NCBI RefSeq assembly: GCF_017829975.1
Contig: NZ_JAEEGA010000011.1
Coordinates: 1-64,000, forward strand
Reading direction: 5' to 3'
DNA length: 64,000 nt
Source of the DNA: Vagococcus allomyrinae
Lineage (GTDB): Bacteria; Bacillota; Bacilli; Lactobacillales; Vagococcaceae
Position 1 is the stretch's first letter; each line of letters opens with the position of its first letter. The notes under the pieces are model-generated. The model was not told the DNA's origin. It worked only from the letters and a program-made list of their open reading frames with translations, and did not search any database. This document shows positions 25,229 through 34,883 of the stretch, piece after piece. The translations under genes were made by a program, and so were the position numbers.

Positions 25229-26690
25229 CCTGTTTACCTCTTTCTGTTTTTATGAATACGGTCGTGGCACATAATAGAATGACACTTCCTAGTGATACCA
25301 GTTGCTTGTTTGTTGTCTCACCTGTTTGGGGCAATGTTTTTTTACCTGTACTGACTGTTTTACCAGTTGTTCCACTAGTCGTTTTACCAGTCGTTGTTTT
25401 ACCCGTTGTTGTTGTGTTAGTGGTTGTATCACTAGTGGTAGTGTCACTGGTTGTCGTATCGTCAGTCGTTGACGATGATGACTGTGTTTCTGTGGTACCT
25501 GTTTCTTTGGGCTTAATGAGAATCGTGGCATCACTGAGACCGTTGTTTCCTTCAGTTTCAGCCGATGCTCGGTGACCTAAGGTGAAGCCTGATACAGCTA
25601 ATAAAAAAATCAATACTTTTTTCGACTGTTTTTTAGTCCGTTTTCTTTTTTTCATTTTTTTAGTCTCCATTGTTTCTTTTGACTTTTCTTGCCATTTCTT
25701 CTGCCTGTATAACAAACACCCTATAACGAACACCGCCACCAGAAATGCTGCAGCTAGTCCATAGATTCCCAAATTGGTTTGTTTTTTGAAAACCAGTTCG
25801 TCATTTAATTCTTTTGCTTCTTTCCCCGTGATCTCAAACTCTTCTTTCCAAGTCTCATTAAGATCTTCTGCCTTAGCAGTCAGCTCTAGATAATACTTGC
25901 CTGCCTTAAATTCATTAGTGCCTAATGAAATGGCATAATCGAAGCTTGAGTTTGGTGCTAACTTCATCTCTTCTTGCTTTTCCTCATACACTGCTTGACC
26001 ATTTTTCTTAAACACTTTAGCTTCAAGTGTTAACCCTCGCAAAATAGCAGCTTGGGGGTTTTGCAGGCGGGCTTTAATGACATTTTCAAAGCTTTGTTGG
26101 CCAATTGTGACCCCTTTAAAATTTAATTTATTTGGGATGACTGTGTCATTCTGCCATAGTTTAATTGGAATAACATAAGAAAAGACGTTGCTGATACCTG
26201 ATTGTTTCTGGTTTTCTTCGGATAATTTTTCCGAGACCCGAATACCACCAAGAACAATACCATCAAAGGTTTCTCCTGGCATCGTCACAGCGACTTCTAC
26301 TTTTCCGACACTACCTCCATCGACCTCAATCGTCTCCTCCACTTTAGCTAGATCTGTCAGCTGATGTTTTAAGGTCTGATCGTACTCCTTTGCGTCATGC
26401 TGGTATTCAATCACCCCATGATCATTGGTAATCGCATTTTCAATAACCGTTGCAAAAGTCATCTTTTCAGCTGTATTATTGTGAATTTCCAACTGCAAGG
26501 TCTGCTTGCCATCTGGGCTTAGTTGGATATCGAAATAATCGGCAACATCTTTTCGCTGATTTTCAGTTAGGAGTGGTTTTACGAAATACGTCGCCTGATT
26601 GTCCTCAGCATAAGCAACATTGGGTAGTATCAAAGAAAAAAGAACTGTTAGCAACCACCATCTTATTTTCTTCCCTTGTATAATTATCAC
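25218..26690 (-). CDS. DUF916/DUF3324 protein fused in frame to a small LPXTG protein
   Basis: The 490-residue frame joins two proteins normally made separately in WxL clusters. Residues 1-330 form a DUF916-DUF3324 protein: signal peptide to AYA, beta-rich extracellular domains (FDGIVLGGIRVSEKL, KYYLELTAKAEDLNETW), and a membrane helix at about 310-330 with a basic tail. From about residue 346 a second secretion signal follows (MKKRKRTKKQSKK then VLIFLLAVSGFTLG...SAE), then a Thr-rich spacer and an LPQTGE sortase motif with C-terminal membrane helix. An internal ATG at that point has GGAG nine bases upstream, so the second part could also be made alone. One base of frame change would give a TGA overlapping this ATG. 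The GTG start at 26690 has little leader before it. Confidence 0.8.
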   Translation of the reverse strand: MIIIQGKKIRWWLLTVLFSLILPNVAYAEDNQATYFVKPLLTENQRKDVADYFDIQLSPDGKQTLQLEIHNNTAEKMTFATVIENAITNDHGVIEYQHDAKEYDQTLKHQLTDLAKVEETIEVDGGSVGKVEVAVTMPGETFDGIVLGGIRVSEKLSEENQKQSGISNVFSYVIPIKLWQNDTVIPNKLNFKGVTIGQQSFENVIKARLQNPQAAILRGLTLEAKVFKKNGQAVYEEKQEEMKLAPNSSFDYAISLGTNEFKAGKYYLELTAKAEDLNETWKEEFEITGKEAKELNDELVFKKQTNLGIYGLAAAFLVAVFVIGCLLYRQKKWQEKSKETMETKKMKKRKRTKKQSKKVLIFLLAVSGFTLGHRASAETEGNNGLSDATILIKPKETGTTETQSSSSTTDDTTTSDTTTSDTTTNTTTTGKTTTGKTTSGTTGKTVSTGKKTLPQTGETTNKQLVSLGSVILLCATTVFIKTERGKQDEE

Positions 26691-26703
26691 CCCTTTTTAA
26701 ACT

Positions 26704-26732
26704 ATTGTAACACTCTCATTTTTAAAAGTCTA
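26704..26732 (-). promoter_or_regulatory. Candidate promoter of the WxL operon
   Basis: TAGACT, 17 bases and TACAAT (26704-26709) on the minus strand. It would give a very short leader before the GTG at 26690, so either translation starts a little further in or another promoter is used. Confidence 0.4.
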
Positions 26733-26963
26733 TGTGATTTAGCCTGATGTCTTAGGAGCGGTTTAATTAAGCCATTACTGATCAGATTTGATCTTGCTTT
26801 CGCCCCTTGTGATTTCGGCTGACAATTCGATTATTTTATGTAATATCCGTTATGTTATACAATGGAATTAGCGCAATAGTCAAAGACTCAACATAAGGTT
26901 CTGTTATCTTTCACCAACCAAGCTAGCACTGCTACAACCGTCATCTTACAAGGAGGAATCATC

Positions 26964-27761
26964 ATGAAAAATAAATTACTCTGGGTCCTTTTGGTTTTTA
27001 CCCTGATTTTAACCGCCTGTCAACACCCAACAAATGAACCTAACCAAGAATCCACCGCCAGCAGTTCACTTTCTGAAAGCACCACTGGGGAAACTAGTAC
27101 CACCTCGACCAGTTCTAAAGCATCTGAACAAGCAATAAGCGACCCGGAAAAACAAGCTCAAGAGATACTCAAATCATTGACGGAAACCTTAGCGACTGCT
27201 TTACCGCAAAAAATATTAACGGCAAATGATGGTCAGTTCTTAAGTGCCACCATAACCCAAGACCATTCTCTAACAGTGAATTATTACGCCGAAGACCATC
27301 CTATTCCTTTAAATGATACTCAATTACAATCATTAACAGCGATCGCCCGCTTCGTCAAAACAACTTACGCCACTGAAGCAGAAGCAAAAGAAGCCGTCAA
27401 CTACGTCCCAGTTAACACCGCTGGTCAAGCAGTCGATTTAGGCCACGCCATCACTGGTTATCAAGATGCTGGTGCCGGCTCTGTTTTCTTAAGTTGGCAA
27501 GAGGGCAACTGGTCCTTATCGGTTCGCGGCATTAACTTAGAGGGGGAAGATCCACTACCACTAGCCAAAGAGGTTGTGGCACAACTTGAAAAGGTCAGTC
27601 TCCCTGCCCCGAAAATAGTGGGACAAATCAACTTGCAAGTCTCCAATAAAGAGGGGGCTATGGGCGCTAACACGCTCACTTGGCAGGAAGGGAACGTGGT
27701 CTACTTGCTTGAACATCACGAGCCTCTCCAAGTGATTGAAATGGCCTTATCCTTAAACTAA
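26964..27761 (+). CDS. Lipoprotein of unknown function
   Basis: A 265-residue lipoprotein: signal peptide with lipobox LTAC (Cys19), then a Ser/Thr-rich linker (about 25-55) and a globular region of about 200 residues with SVFLSWQEGNWSLSVRG and NTLTWQEGNVVYLL as two similar strands. I recognise no family. The ATG follows AAGGAGGAATCATC. It stands alone, between the WxL operon promoter and the men genes, with a strong terminator after it. It is probably anchored to the outer face of the membrane. Confidence 0.8.
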   Translation: MKNKLLWVLLVFTLILTACQHPTNEPNQESTASSSLSESTTGETSTTSTSSKASEQAISDPEKQAQEILKSLTETLATALPQKILTANDGQFLSATITQDHSLTVNYYAEDHPIPLNDTQLQSLTAIARFVKTTYATEAEAKEAVNYVPVNTAGQAVDLGHAITGYQDAGAGSVFLSWQEGNWSLSVRGINLEGEDPLPLAKEVVAQLEKVSLPAPKIVGQINLQVSNKEGAMGANTLTWQEGNVVYLLEHHEPLQVIEMALSLN

Positions 27762-27765
27762 AACC

Positions 27766-27808
27766 AACCCCAACAGCTTTCCCTCTTATCGGGGAAGCTG
27801 TTGGGGTT
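27766..27808. terminator. Bidirectional terminator
   Basis: AACCCCAACAGCTTTCC (27766-27782) pairs with GGAAGCTGTTGGGGTT (27793-27808). It separates the convergent lipoprotein and menE genes. Confidence 0.85.
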
Positions 27809-27810
27809 GA

Positions 27811-29256
27811 TCATTCATGAACGTAAGTGTCAAGGACGGTCAATTGAGTTAACCGATTCTTTTGTAATTTTCCTAATGAATTGCGAGGTAAGGCCGCTAC
27901 TTGATAATAGACTTTTGGTCGCTTAAAAGCACCTAAGTGGGGGCCGATCTGTTTGTTCAGGTCTATCGCTTTTAATGGCGTATTATTTTGAGTTACCACA
28001 TAAGCCACAACCTTTTCCCCCCAATAATCATCCGCCTCGCCAATGACGGCTGCCTCTTTGATGCCTACCACTGCTTGCAAGACGTTTTCCACCGCTAAAG
28101 GATAGACATTTTCGCCACCAGAAATTATCAACTCTTTCTTGCGGCCTACCACATACAGAAATCCTTCATCATCCAAATAGCCTAAATCCCCTGTTATAAA
28201 AAAGCCATCGGCTGTTTTGGCCATCTCCCCATTCAGATAACCTGGGGAAACATTGGGACCTTTAATCAAAATCTCGCCAACGCCAGCTTCGCCCTCCCTA
28301 ATTTTGACTTCAACAGGAAATAAGGGCTGACCACTAGAACCTTGTTTGCGCTTGGCATCACGGCTGTTTAAAGCCAATACTTGCGACGCTGTCTCCGTCA
28401 TGCCAAATGATTGAATAACAGGTAAATCAGCTTTATGACATTGAGCCAATAAAGGGGCGGTCATGGGAGCTCCTCCTAGGAGAAGGCAGCGCAAAGAGCG
28501 ATTGCTCAAGAAGGCTGGCTGTTTCAATAAAGCCGTTAACATGGTCGGCACTAAAGACAGATGAGTGATCTGTGCGGTATTAACTAGTTCCCCAATTAAT
28601 GTCGGCTCAAATTTTCCAACTAAATACACCGTATTGCCATATAGAAGGCTTTTATTCATGATGGAATAGCCACTAATATGATACAGCGGCACTGTCAACA
28701 GCCAGCGATCCTCAGGTAACATGCCTAGGTTTAACGCTGATCCTAAGGCGCTGGCCAAGTGATTCCCAAAAGTTTGTTTTACCCCTTTGGGAACGCCAGT
28801 AGTACCTGAGGTAAACATAATCGTGTTAACCTGTGACGGTTCGTAATGAGTAACTGGCACAAAATCACCCGTGAGCTCCCCTGAACTTTGCCAATCTCCC
28901 AAGACGACGTTTGGACATTCAAGAGTGGCTACTTGCTGGGAAAACTCCTTCTCATAAATCACCAGCTCCGCTTGCGAAATATTGATTTGCTGACGGATTT
29001 CACTTGAGCTTAAGCGATTGTTTAAGATTACCACTTCCACCATTAAATGGTGAAAGGAAGCCAGTAGCAAATAAAAGTCAGCGGTATTCCCACCAATTAC
29101 CGCCACTCGTTTTAATTCAGGAGCTTGGTGATGGATCTTGGTAGCTAATTTAAGAGTTGTCTCCGCCAACTCACGAAAAGTCCAGCACTGCTGATCAGCT
29201 ACTAATGCGATGTGATTGGGGCTGAGACGCCCGCGTTTTATTACCCAATTTTCCAT
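27811..29256 (-). CDS. menE: o-Succinylbenzoate-CoA ligase
   Basis: Adenylate-forming enzyme that activates o-succinylbenzoate with ATP and CoA in menaquinone synthesis. It has 481 residues, typical for MenE. Motifs: NTIMFTSGTTGVPKGVKQTF (AMP loop), QSFGMTETASQV, ITGDLGYLDDEGFLYVVGRK and the catalytic Lys near the end in NSLGKLQKNRL. It follows menB by 2 bases. With menB and the divergent menI it supports (demethyl)menaquinone synthesis; the other men genes are not in the window. Confidence 0.92.
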   Translation of the reverse strand: MENWVIKRGRLSPNHIALVADQQCWTFRELAETTLKLATKIHHQAPELKRVAVIGGNTADFYLLLASFHHLMVEVVILNNRLSSSEIRQQINISQAELVIYEKEFSQQVATLECPNVVLGDWQSSGELTGDFVPVTHYEPSQVNTIMFTSGTTGVPKGVKQTFGNHLASALGSALNLGMLPEDRWLLTVPLYHISGYSIMNKSLLYGNTVYLVGKFEPTLIGELVNTAQITHLSLVPTMLTALLKQPAFLSNRSLRCLLLGGAPMTAPLLAQCHKADLPVIQSFGMTETASQVLALNSRDAKRKQGSSGQPLFPVEVKIREGEAGVGEILIKGPNVSPGYLNGEMAKTADGFFITGDLGYLDDEGFLYVVGRKKELIISGGENVYPLAVENVLQAVVGIKEAAVIGEADDYWGEKVVAYVVTQNNTPLKAIDLNKQIGPHLGAFKRPKVYYQVAALPRNSLGKLQKNRLTQLTVLDTYVHE

Positions 29257-29258
29257 GA

Positions 29259-30071
29259 TTACGGGAATTTAGGGAATTGATCGAAATCAGGCTCGCGTTT
29301 TTCCAAAAAGGCATTTTTCCCTTCTTTGCCTTCATCGGTTGTGTAATAAAGCATAGTGGCATCGCCAGCAAATTGTTGCAAACCAGCTAAACCATCTGTG
29401 TCAGCATTCATGGCTGCTTTAATAAAGCGCAAAGCTGTCGGACTCTTCTTCAACATTTCCTCTGCCCAAGAAATCGTCTCCGCTTCCACTTGATCCAATG
29501 GCACAACCGTGTTAATCCAGCCCATTTCAAGTGCTTCCTGAGCGGAGTACTGTTTGCACATGAACCAGACTTCTTTAGCCTTTTTATGACCAATCACACG
29601 AGCTAAATAACCTGAACCATAACCAGCATCAAAACTGCCCACATTTGGTCCTGTTTGCCCAAAGACCGCATTATCAGCTGCAATCGTTAAATCACACACT
29701 AATTGCAACACATTGCCCCCTCCGATTGACCAGCCTTTAACCATGGCAATAACCGGTTTTGGAATAACACGAATCAGACGTTGCAAGTCCAGTACATTTA
29801 AACGGGGAATATTATCTTCGCCAATATAGCCACCGTTCCCTCGAACACTTTGATCTCCTCCAGAACAAAAGGCTTTGTCGCCTTCACCTGTTAGAATAAT
29901 TACACTGATTGAGGCGTCATCTCTTGAAATCGTAAATGCCTCAATCATCTCTGAGACAGTCAATGGTGTAAAGGCATTATGCACCTGCGGGCGGTTAATT
30001 GAAATCTTCGCAATCGCCCCTTGTTTTTCAAATAAAATATCTTGATACTCTTTAATAGTTGTCCAATTCAT
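29259..30071 (-). CDS. menB: 1,4-Dihydroxy-2-naphthoyl-CoA synthase
   Basis: Crotonase-fold enzyme that closes the second ring of the naphthoquinone, 270 residues. MenB marks: [52 protein letters not shown] (oxyanion hole) and [17 protein letters not shown], the last being diagnostic for MenB rather than other enoyl-CoA hydratases. First gene of the menB-menE pair, divergent from menI. Confidence 0.95.
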   Translation of the reverse strand: MNWTTIKEYQDILFEKQGAIAKISINRPQVHNAFTPLTVSEMIEAFTISRDDASISVIILTGEGDKAFCSGGDQSVRGNGGYIGEDNIPRLNVLDLQRLIRVIPKPVIAMVKGWSIGGGNVLQLVCDLTIAADNAVFGQTGPNVGSFDAGYGSGYLARVIGHKKAKEVWFMCKQYSAQEALEMGWINTVVPLDQVEAETISWAEEMLKKSPTALRFIKAAMNADTDGLAGLQQFAGDATMLYYTTDEGKEGKNAFLEKREPDFDQFPKFP

Positions 30072-30226
30072 CAGCTGAACTTCCTTTCCATAACTACCAT
30101 ATTATACACGATTTCGCCTAAAAGTTTGAAGGAAAAGCATTTTTGTGGTTTAATGAAACGATACAACACACATAACAATCAACTGGAAAGTATCAGATAC
30201 TTTCTACTAATAAAAAGAGGGAAACC

Positions 30227-30607
30227 ATGACTATGATGGAGTTTTTAGGAATTAAAGAAGAATTAGTATCAGGGGATAAAGTCATTCTTTCCTTGCCGAT
30301 CACTAAAGAGTTACTGCAACCTTACGGCTTAATGCACGGAGGCGTCTCCGCTATCTTAGCCGAGACAGCTGCCAGTCTTGGGGCCAAAGCTGGACTTGAA
30401 TCAACTGGTAAGATACCTGTCGGCATGGATATCCAGACCCGTCATCTCAAAAGCACAGGTCTCGGCTCAATCACCGCTACCGCTTTACCACTTAGTCGAG
30501 GGAAAAAAGTCCACGTCTGGGAAATTACCATCACCGATCAAAAGGGTGTCACCATCAGCCACAGCACCTGTAGTTTAATGATTATCGACCAACCAAGACA
30601 CGCCTAA
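30227..30607 (+). CDS. menI: Hotdog thioesterase, probable DHNA-CoA hydrolase
   Basis: A 126-residue PaaI-like hotdog thioesterase. It shows the hotdog helix signature LMHGGVSAILAETAASLGA and MDIQTRHLKS. Members of this group release 1,4-dihydroxy-2-naphthoate from its CoA ester, the step right after MenB, and the gene is divergent from menB-menE, which supports that role. AGAGGGAAACC precedes the ATG. The gene symbol rests on context; another acyl-CoA thioesterase role cannot be excluded. Confidence 0.8.
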   Translation: MTMMEFLGIKEELVSGDKVILSLPITKELLQPYGLMHGGVSAILAETAASLGAKAGLESTGKIPVGMDIQTRHLKSTGLGSITATALPLSRGKKVHVWEITITDQKGVTISHSTCSLMIIDQPRHA

Positions 30608-30648
30608 AAACAGCGATTAATCCCTATCGATTAATCGCTGTTTTTTTA
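30606..30648. terminator. Bidirectional terminator
   Basis: AAAACAGCGATTAAT (30607-30621) pairs perfectly with ATTAATCGCTGTTTT (30630-30644); T run after. It serves menI and the convergent XRE gene. Confidence 0.88.
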
Positions 30649-31350
30649 GAAATTAACTTCTGCCCACATCAATTCTGTTTTATCTCGCAACTGATCGATT
30701 TCTTGCTGATGTTCTTTCAGACTTTCAACAATTGCTGCTTTGGTTGTTTTGGTATAAGCAGATTGGTTTAAGGTCTCATCAAACTGATTAGCTTTGTTCA
30801 GCCAAATATCAGAGACAGGTGAATCAAACAATAATAGTTTGACTTGTTTGTCACTGGTCATCGTTAACATCATTCCTTGTTGAGTGGTAGTAATCGCCAA
30901 GGGTTGAGGTCGGTCTAAAAACCGCGGCCTTTTTTTCTCAATATTATAGATCGTTTTCCCATCCATATCAGCTAGCGTATAGCCTGTCGGTGACGTTTCC
31001 CAACTAGCTAACTCGTTATATTGAGCGGTCGCTTGTCGATACCAATATAAATTGACTCCCATAAAAACAAGTAGTAAGACAGATAGTGCCAAAATACCTT
31101 TCATCACAAACCTCATTCGTTTACTGCTTTTTGAAACTGATTCAACCATGCTGACATCCTCCCGTAATAATGTGTCCAGGGATATCTCCAACAAATCGCT
31201 GAGTGTCACAATCATCCGTAGATCTGGATAATTACGTCCCACTTCCCAGCCTGAGATCGTTGAGCGAGACACGTTTAGCAAGGTCCCAAGTTGTTCTTGA
31301 GTTAACTCTTTGCGCAGACGGTATTCCTTAATTTTTTCACCGATTTGCAT
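30646..31350 (-). CDS. XRE regulator with membrane anchor
   Basis: A 234-residue protein: helix-turn-helix (about 4-58, RKELTQEQLGTLLNVSRSTI then SGWEVGRNYPDL), a membrane helix (about 84-104), and a C-terminal extracytoplasmic domain of about 125 residues of unknown type. Membrane-bound XRE proteins of this form are common in Firmicutes and may sense envelope signals. The start at 31350 follows AAGGGGGTG; a longer frame lacks such a site. No obvious partner gene is adjacent. Confidence 0.83.
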   Translation of the reverse strand: MQIGEKIKEYRLRKELTQEQLGTLLNVSRSTISGWEVGRNYPDLRMIVTLSDLLEISLDTLLREDVSMVESVSKSSKRMRFVMKGILALSVLLLVFMGVNLYWYRQATAQYNELASWETSPTGYTLADMDGKTIYNIEKKRPRFLDRPQPLAITTTQQGMMLTMTSDKQVKLLLFDSPVSDIWLNKANQFDETLNQSAYTKTTKAAIVESLKEHQQEIDQLRDKTELMWAEVNF

Positions 31351-31501
31351 CTGTACACCCCCTTCTTTTTCATTATTGGGCATGACTATAAAAAACACTA
31401 GCCACTTATCTCGTCAGGCTTATTTTTCGCCTGACACGTATCGTGTCACCTTTAATTGCAAGGGATTGTCACTTGTGCTCACAGGAGAAAAAATAACAAC
31501 C

Positions 31502-32842
31502 TTATCGAATTATAGGAAGCTGACGATGAACGTCACTCACTTGTTGAAAGGCCCGACCAATATCAATTAATTTTTGCTCAGAAAAACGATTGGCGATCAA
31601 CTGAATCCCAATAGGTAAGCCTGTTTTTTGCGAAAATCCAATTGGCATCGTCAATACTGGCACCCCTCCATTAGAAAAAGGTTTATTGAAACGTGGAGAC
31701 CCTGTCGTCTTTAGTCCTTGCGGTGCTGTGGTCGGCGTTGCTGGCGTCACTAAAACATCCACTGCTTGCAATAATTCAAATAGTTGTTGCTGATAATCCC
31801 ATCGTAGCGCTTGCGCCTGTAAATAATCAGTCGCAGTATAAGCTAAGCCGGCTTCAATGTCAGCCCTTAATTCAGGGCTGTATAGTTCTTTCTGTTGCGG
31901 ATAGTCCCGATGATAGGCGGCCGTTTCAGAATCAACAACAATGCCATGGGCTTCATTTGCTGCCGCAAATAATTTAGGCATTTGAGCGGTGCCAATTGTA
32001 AAACCACATTTTGCAAGGAGTCGAATAGCCGCTTCAAAAGCCTGCATCACCTCTGGACTGCCTTGAAAATAGTCATCCGTTACAACAGCCAGATGGTAAG
32101 AGTTCTCCCCTAAGGACAATTTCTGCTTTCTAGCTGAAATCGTTGTGTCATCTCTGCTATCCTGACCAACTAATTGATTGTAAACCAACGTGACATCCTC
32201 CACCGTCCTCGTAAAAATCCCCACAGTGTCAATGCTCCAGCTGGCTGGAATAATTCCTGATTTTGATAGTTGACCATAAGTTGGTTTCAAAGCTGTCACT
32301 CCAGTATAAGCTGCAGGCCGAATAACTGACCCTGAAGTCTGGGTACCTATCGCAAATAATGCCATACCACTGGAGACCGCTGCCGCTGAACCTGAACTGG
32401 AACCTCCAGGTGTATGCTCATTGTTCCAGGGATTACAAGTAGCGGGTGCACCGCCTCCGCTAGCAAATTCTGCCGTGGTAGTCTTACCAAAAAGGAGGGC
32501 TCCCGCCGTCGTTAATTGTTCAATAACAGTGGCATCACGAGTGGGAATAAAACCATTCAACGTTTTGGAGCCGGCTTCCGTTGGGATTCCCTTTGTATAA
32601 ATGATATCTTTTACCCCATAAGGGATACCAGTTAGTGTTGCCCCTTTGACTAAGCCTTTCTGATCTATTTCAGCGGCTCTTGCCAATAAGGTTGCCACTG
32701 GCTGAACGTAAGCCCAAGCCTTGATTTTCGGTTCTAATTTAGCTTGTCGCTGGATAAAAAACTCGGTTAACTCACGAACAGACAACTCTTTTTTCTGCAA
32801 TTTGGCAACTACCTTAGCAATCGTTAGTTCCTCAGCAATCAT
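31502..32842 (-). CDS. Amidase (amidase signature family)
   Basis: A 446-residue hydrolase of the amidase signature family. The Ser-cisSer-Lys triad is visible: Lys in GIPYGVKDIIYTKG, the Gly/Ser-rich loop GGSSSGSAAAVSSG, and SGSVIRPAAYTGV with the nucleophilic Ser region. GatA shares this fold, but no gatB or gatC is adjacent, so this is more likely a stand-alone amidase of unknown substrate. It follows the Nudix gene by 15 bases and is probably co-transcribed with it. Confidence 0.85.
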   Translation of the reverse strand: MIAEELTIAKVVAKLQKKELSVRELTEFFIQRQAKLEPKIKAWAYVQPVATLLARAAEIDQKGLVKGATLTGIPYGVKDIIYTKGIPTEAGSKTLNGFIPTRDATVIEQLTTAGALLFGKTTTAEFASGGGAPATCNPWNNEHTPGGSSSGSAAAVSSGMALFAIGTQTSGSVIRPAAYTGVTALKPTYGQLSKSGIIPASWSIDTVGIFTRTVEDVTLVYNQLVGQDSRDDTTISARKQKLSLGENSYHLAVVTDDYFQGSPEVMQAFEAAIRLLAKCGFTIGTAQMPKLFAAANEAHGIVVDSETAAYHRDYPQQKELYSPELRADIEAGLAYTATDYLQAQALRWDYQQQLFELLQAVDVLVTPATPTTAPQGLKTTGSPRFNKPFSNGGVPVLTMPIGFSQKTGLPIGIQLIANRFSEQKLIDIGRAFQQVSDVHRQLPIIR

Positions 32843-32857
32843 CGCTTTCCCTACTTT

Positions 32858-33334
32858 CTATTTTAAACCTTTAACAAGTGTTGGATAAATTTCTTTTAAG
32901 AAATAAGTGAGCGCCAGTCGTTCATGCTTCACCATCTTGTCTGGCAATGCTTCTGGAGCGAAAAAAAGACAATTCGTCGTTTCATTCGTCTCAGTAATGA
33001 TCTCTCCAAAATAGTTTTCCGTGTAAAAACAGATCATCACAAACGAGCACTGGTCACCATTAGGATAAGTATAGAAACAGTCTTCACCACTGAGCACATT
33101 GTACAGAGTTACCTCTTTTGTCTGTAAGCCAGTCTCTTCCAATAGTTCTCGCTTAGCCGTCTCTTCAACGGCTTCATTTACTTCAACTGAACCAGCAGGT
33201 AACCCCCAGAACTGGTTATCACTTCGTTCTATCATCAAAATCTCTTTTCGCTCGTTCAAAACGATCAACGATACTCCAGCAACAACTAAAGGGATATGAC
33301 CAACCCGTTGTCGTAAGTCCATTAAATACTCCAT
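32858..33334 (-). CDS. Nudix hydrolase
   Basis: A 158-residue Nudix protein. The box GX5EX7REUXEEXGU is complete: GSVEVNEAVEETAKRELLEE then TGL. Such enzymes hydrolyse nucleoside diphosphates linked to another group; the substrate here is not predictable. AAGGAGGAGGAAGTAG precedes the ATG, and an extended -10 element TGGTATAAT (TATAAT at 33388-33393, minus strand) lies about 45 bases upstream. Confidence 0.88.
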   Translation of the reverse strand: MEYLMDLRQRVGHIPLVVAGVSLIVLNERKEILMIERSDNQFWGLPAGSVEVNEAVEETAKRELLEETGLQTKEVTLYNVLSGEDCFYTYPNGDQCSFVMICFYTENYFGEIITETNETTNCLFFAPEALPDKMVKHERLALTYFLKEIYPTLVKGLK

Positions 33335-33505
33335 CTACTTCCTCCTCCTTAGTCAATCCGCAGGTTGACTTATCTGCTTGTCCATTAATTATACCAAATT
33401 TAGTAGTTAGACTGGCAATTTTGTAACCAAAAAAACGCCGGAGATAGTTAATCCCAAACGTTTCTCCGCTAACTGTTAGTTTCATCATAATTTGATCGGT
33501 TAATA

Positions 33506-33585
33506 CTAGATAGTTTCCATTACATAATCCTTCTTCATCGTTAAACTTTCCGCTGAAAAAAAGCTGAAAGTGTCTCTCTTGAGTC
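33506..33585. repeat. Dispersed non-coding repeat, copy 1
   Basis: An 80-base stretch that aligns without gaps to 47752-47831, about 57 of 80 positions identical by hand count. The most conserved parts are the first ten bases (CTAGATAGTT against CTATATAGTT), TCGTTAAACTT and the small hairpin GCTGAAAAAAAGCTGAAAG. It lies 13 bases from the right end of the IS200/IS605 element. The rest of 33335-33600 has no convincing gene, although a 141-codon minus-strand frame overlaps it. Confidence 0.55.
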
Positions 33586-33727
33586 TTACTCCTTACCTTG
33601 AACCTCTCATGACTAAAGTCACAAGATTCTTGGGAAAAAAGCATACTTGATAGCGTATTTCTTTACTATCAGCGGTGTCTTTTATTTACCAAGCTATCCC
33701 CGCAGTTCCTACGGTTAGTGAGTTTAT

Positions 33728-34858
33728 CTAGGCTAATCTTAGACCTTCGGTCAAGATATTGATACTAGCATTAATATCTCGATCGTGATGAGTATGACAA
33801 ATAGGACAAGTCCATTCTCTCATTTCAAGAGATTTCTTGCCGTCTTTATGGCCACATGCTGAACAAATTTGACTAGATGCAAACCATTTGTCTACTTTGA
33901 TTATTTCACGCCCATACCAGTCAGCCTTGTACTGTAATTTAGTCACAAAACTGGACCAAGAGACATCGGATATACTTTTGGCTAGCTTATGATTACGCAA
34001 CATCCCTTTTGTGCTTAAGTCTTCAATACAAATAATATCGTGATTTTTGATGATTTCTGTACTCAACTTATTTAGAAAGTCACTGCGTTGATTCCTTATT
34101 TTTTCAGACAGTCTAGCTACTTTTCGCTTTTGTTTTTGATAATTTTTAGCTTCAAACAAATCAATCCCGTTCTGTTTAGCTAATGATGCCCGTTTTGATA
34201 ACTTCCGTTGTTCACGCTTTAGTTTCTTTTCCATTTTAGCTGCGAATTTATTGTTAGTGATTTTTTGACCATTAGAAAGAATCGCAAAATCTGTAATACC
34301 TAGATCAATCCCCACTGTTTTGTTTGCTGTTGGGAACTCAGTTATTTCCTCTTCACATTGTAACGATACGAAAAATTTACCACTGGCATTTCTACGGACA
34401 GTGGCACTTAAAATACGACCATTAACGTCACGACTCTTAGAAAATTTAACCAATCCTAGCTTAGGTAATTTCACCTTATTGCCTATAATAGCCACATTAT
34501 TGTTTGTGTTTTTTGTGGTATAACTTTGAACAGGATTTTTCTTGCTTTTAAACTTAGGGGATTGAGTTTGTTTGTTGAAAAACCGATCAAATGATTCAGC
34601 TAAATTCTTAATAGATGATTGTAACGCGATACTATCAACTTCTTTTAACCATGATGTCTCTTCTGATTTTTTCATAGAAGGTAACATGGCAGAACACTTG
34701 CCATAAGATAAACCTTTACCCGTTTCCTTAAAGGATGTCTTCCAAGCATTTAACATATAATTATAGACAAATCTAGATGACCCCATTGTTTTATTGATTA
34801 AGATTTCCTGCTCGACGTTCGGGTACAATCTAAATTTATACGCTTTATGTCGTAACAT
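33728..34858 (-). CDS. tnpB: TnpB, RNA-guided nuclease of an IS200/IS605 element
   Basis: A 376-residue TnpB, apparently full length. The RuvC-like catalytic residues are in [11 protein letters not shown] (Asp), ICIEDLST (Glu) and [11 protein letters not shown] (Asp). The zinc finger between them has CSACGH and CPICH. The N-terminal region [20 protein letters not shown] is typical. TnpB proteins cut DNA guided by RNA made from the right end of the element. The start at 34858 is nine bases after GAGG; the ATG two codons earlier is too close to it. No catalytic residue is lost. Confidence 0.93.
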   Translation of the reverse strand: MLRHKAYKFRLYPNVEQEILINKTMGSSRFVYNYMLNAWKTSFKETGKGLSYGKCSAMLPSMKKSEETSWLKEVDSIALQSSIKNLAESFDRFFNKQTQSPKFKSKKNPVQSYTTKNTNNNVAIIGNKVKLPKLGLVKFSKSRDVNGRILSATVRRNASGKFFVSLQCEEEITEFPTANKTVGIDLGITDFAILSNGQKITNNKFAAKMEKKLKREQRKLSKRASLAKQNGIDLFEAKNYQKQKRKVARLSEKIRNQRSDFLNKLSTEIIKNHDIICIEDLSTKGMLRNHKLAKSISDVSWSSFVTKLQYKADWYGREIIKVDKWFASSQICSACGHKDGKKSLEMREWTCPICHTHHDRDINASINILTEGLRLA

Positions 34859-34883
34859 TACCATTCACCTCGTTTGCTACTAG

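Noticed and set aside
25162-25575. A long Val-rich plus-strand frame opposite the LPXTG spacer
   Set aside because: It is the antisense of a Thr-rich repeat region (ACC/ACT codons read as GGT/AGT shifts); no ribosome-binding site and low complexity.
33219-33644. A 141-codon minus-strand frame next to the Nudix gene
   Set aside because: It overlaps the Nudix coding start, the repeat and the IS right end, has no ribosome-binding site and matches no family I know.
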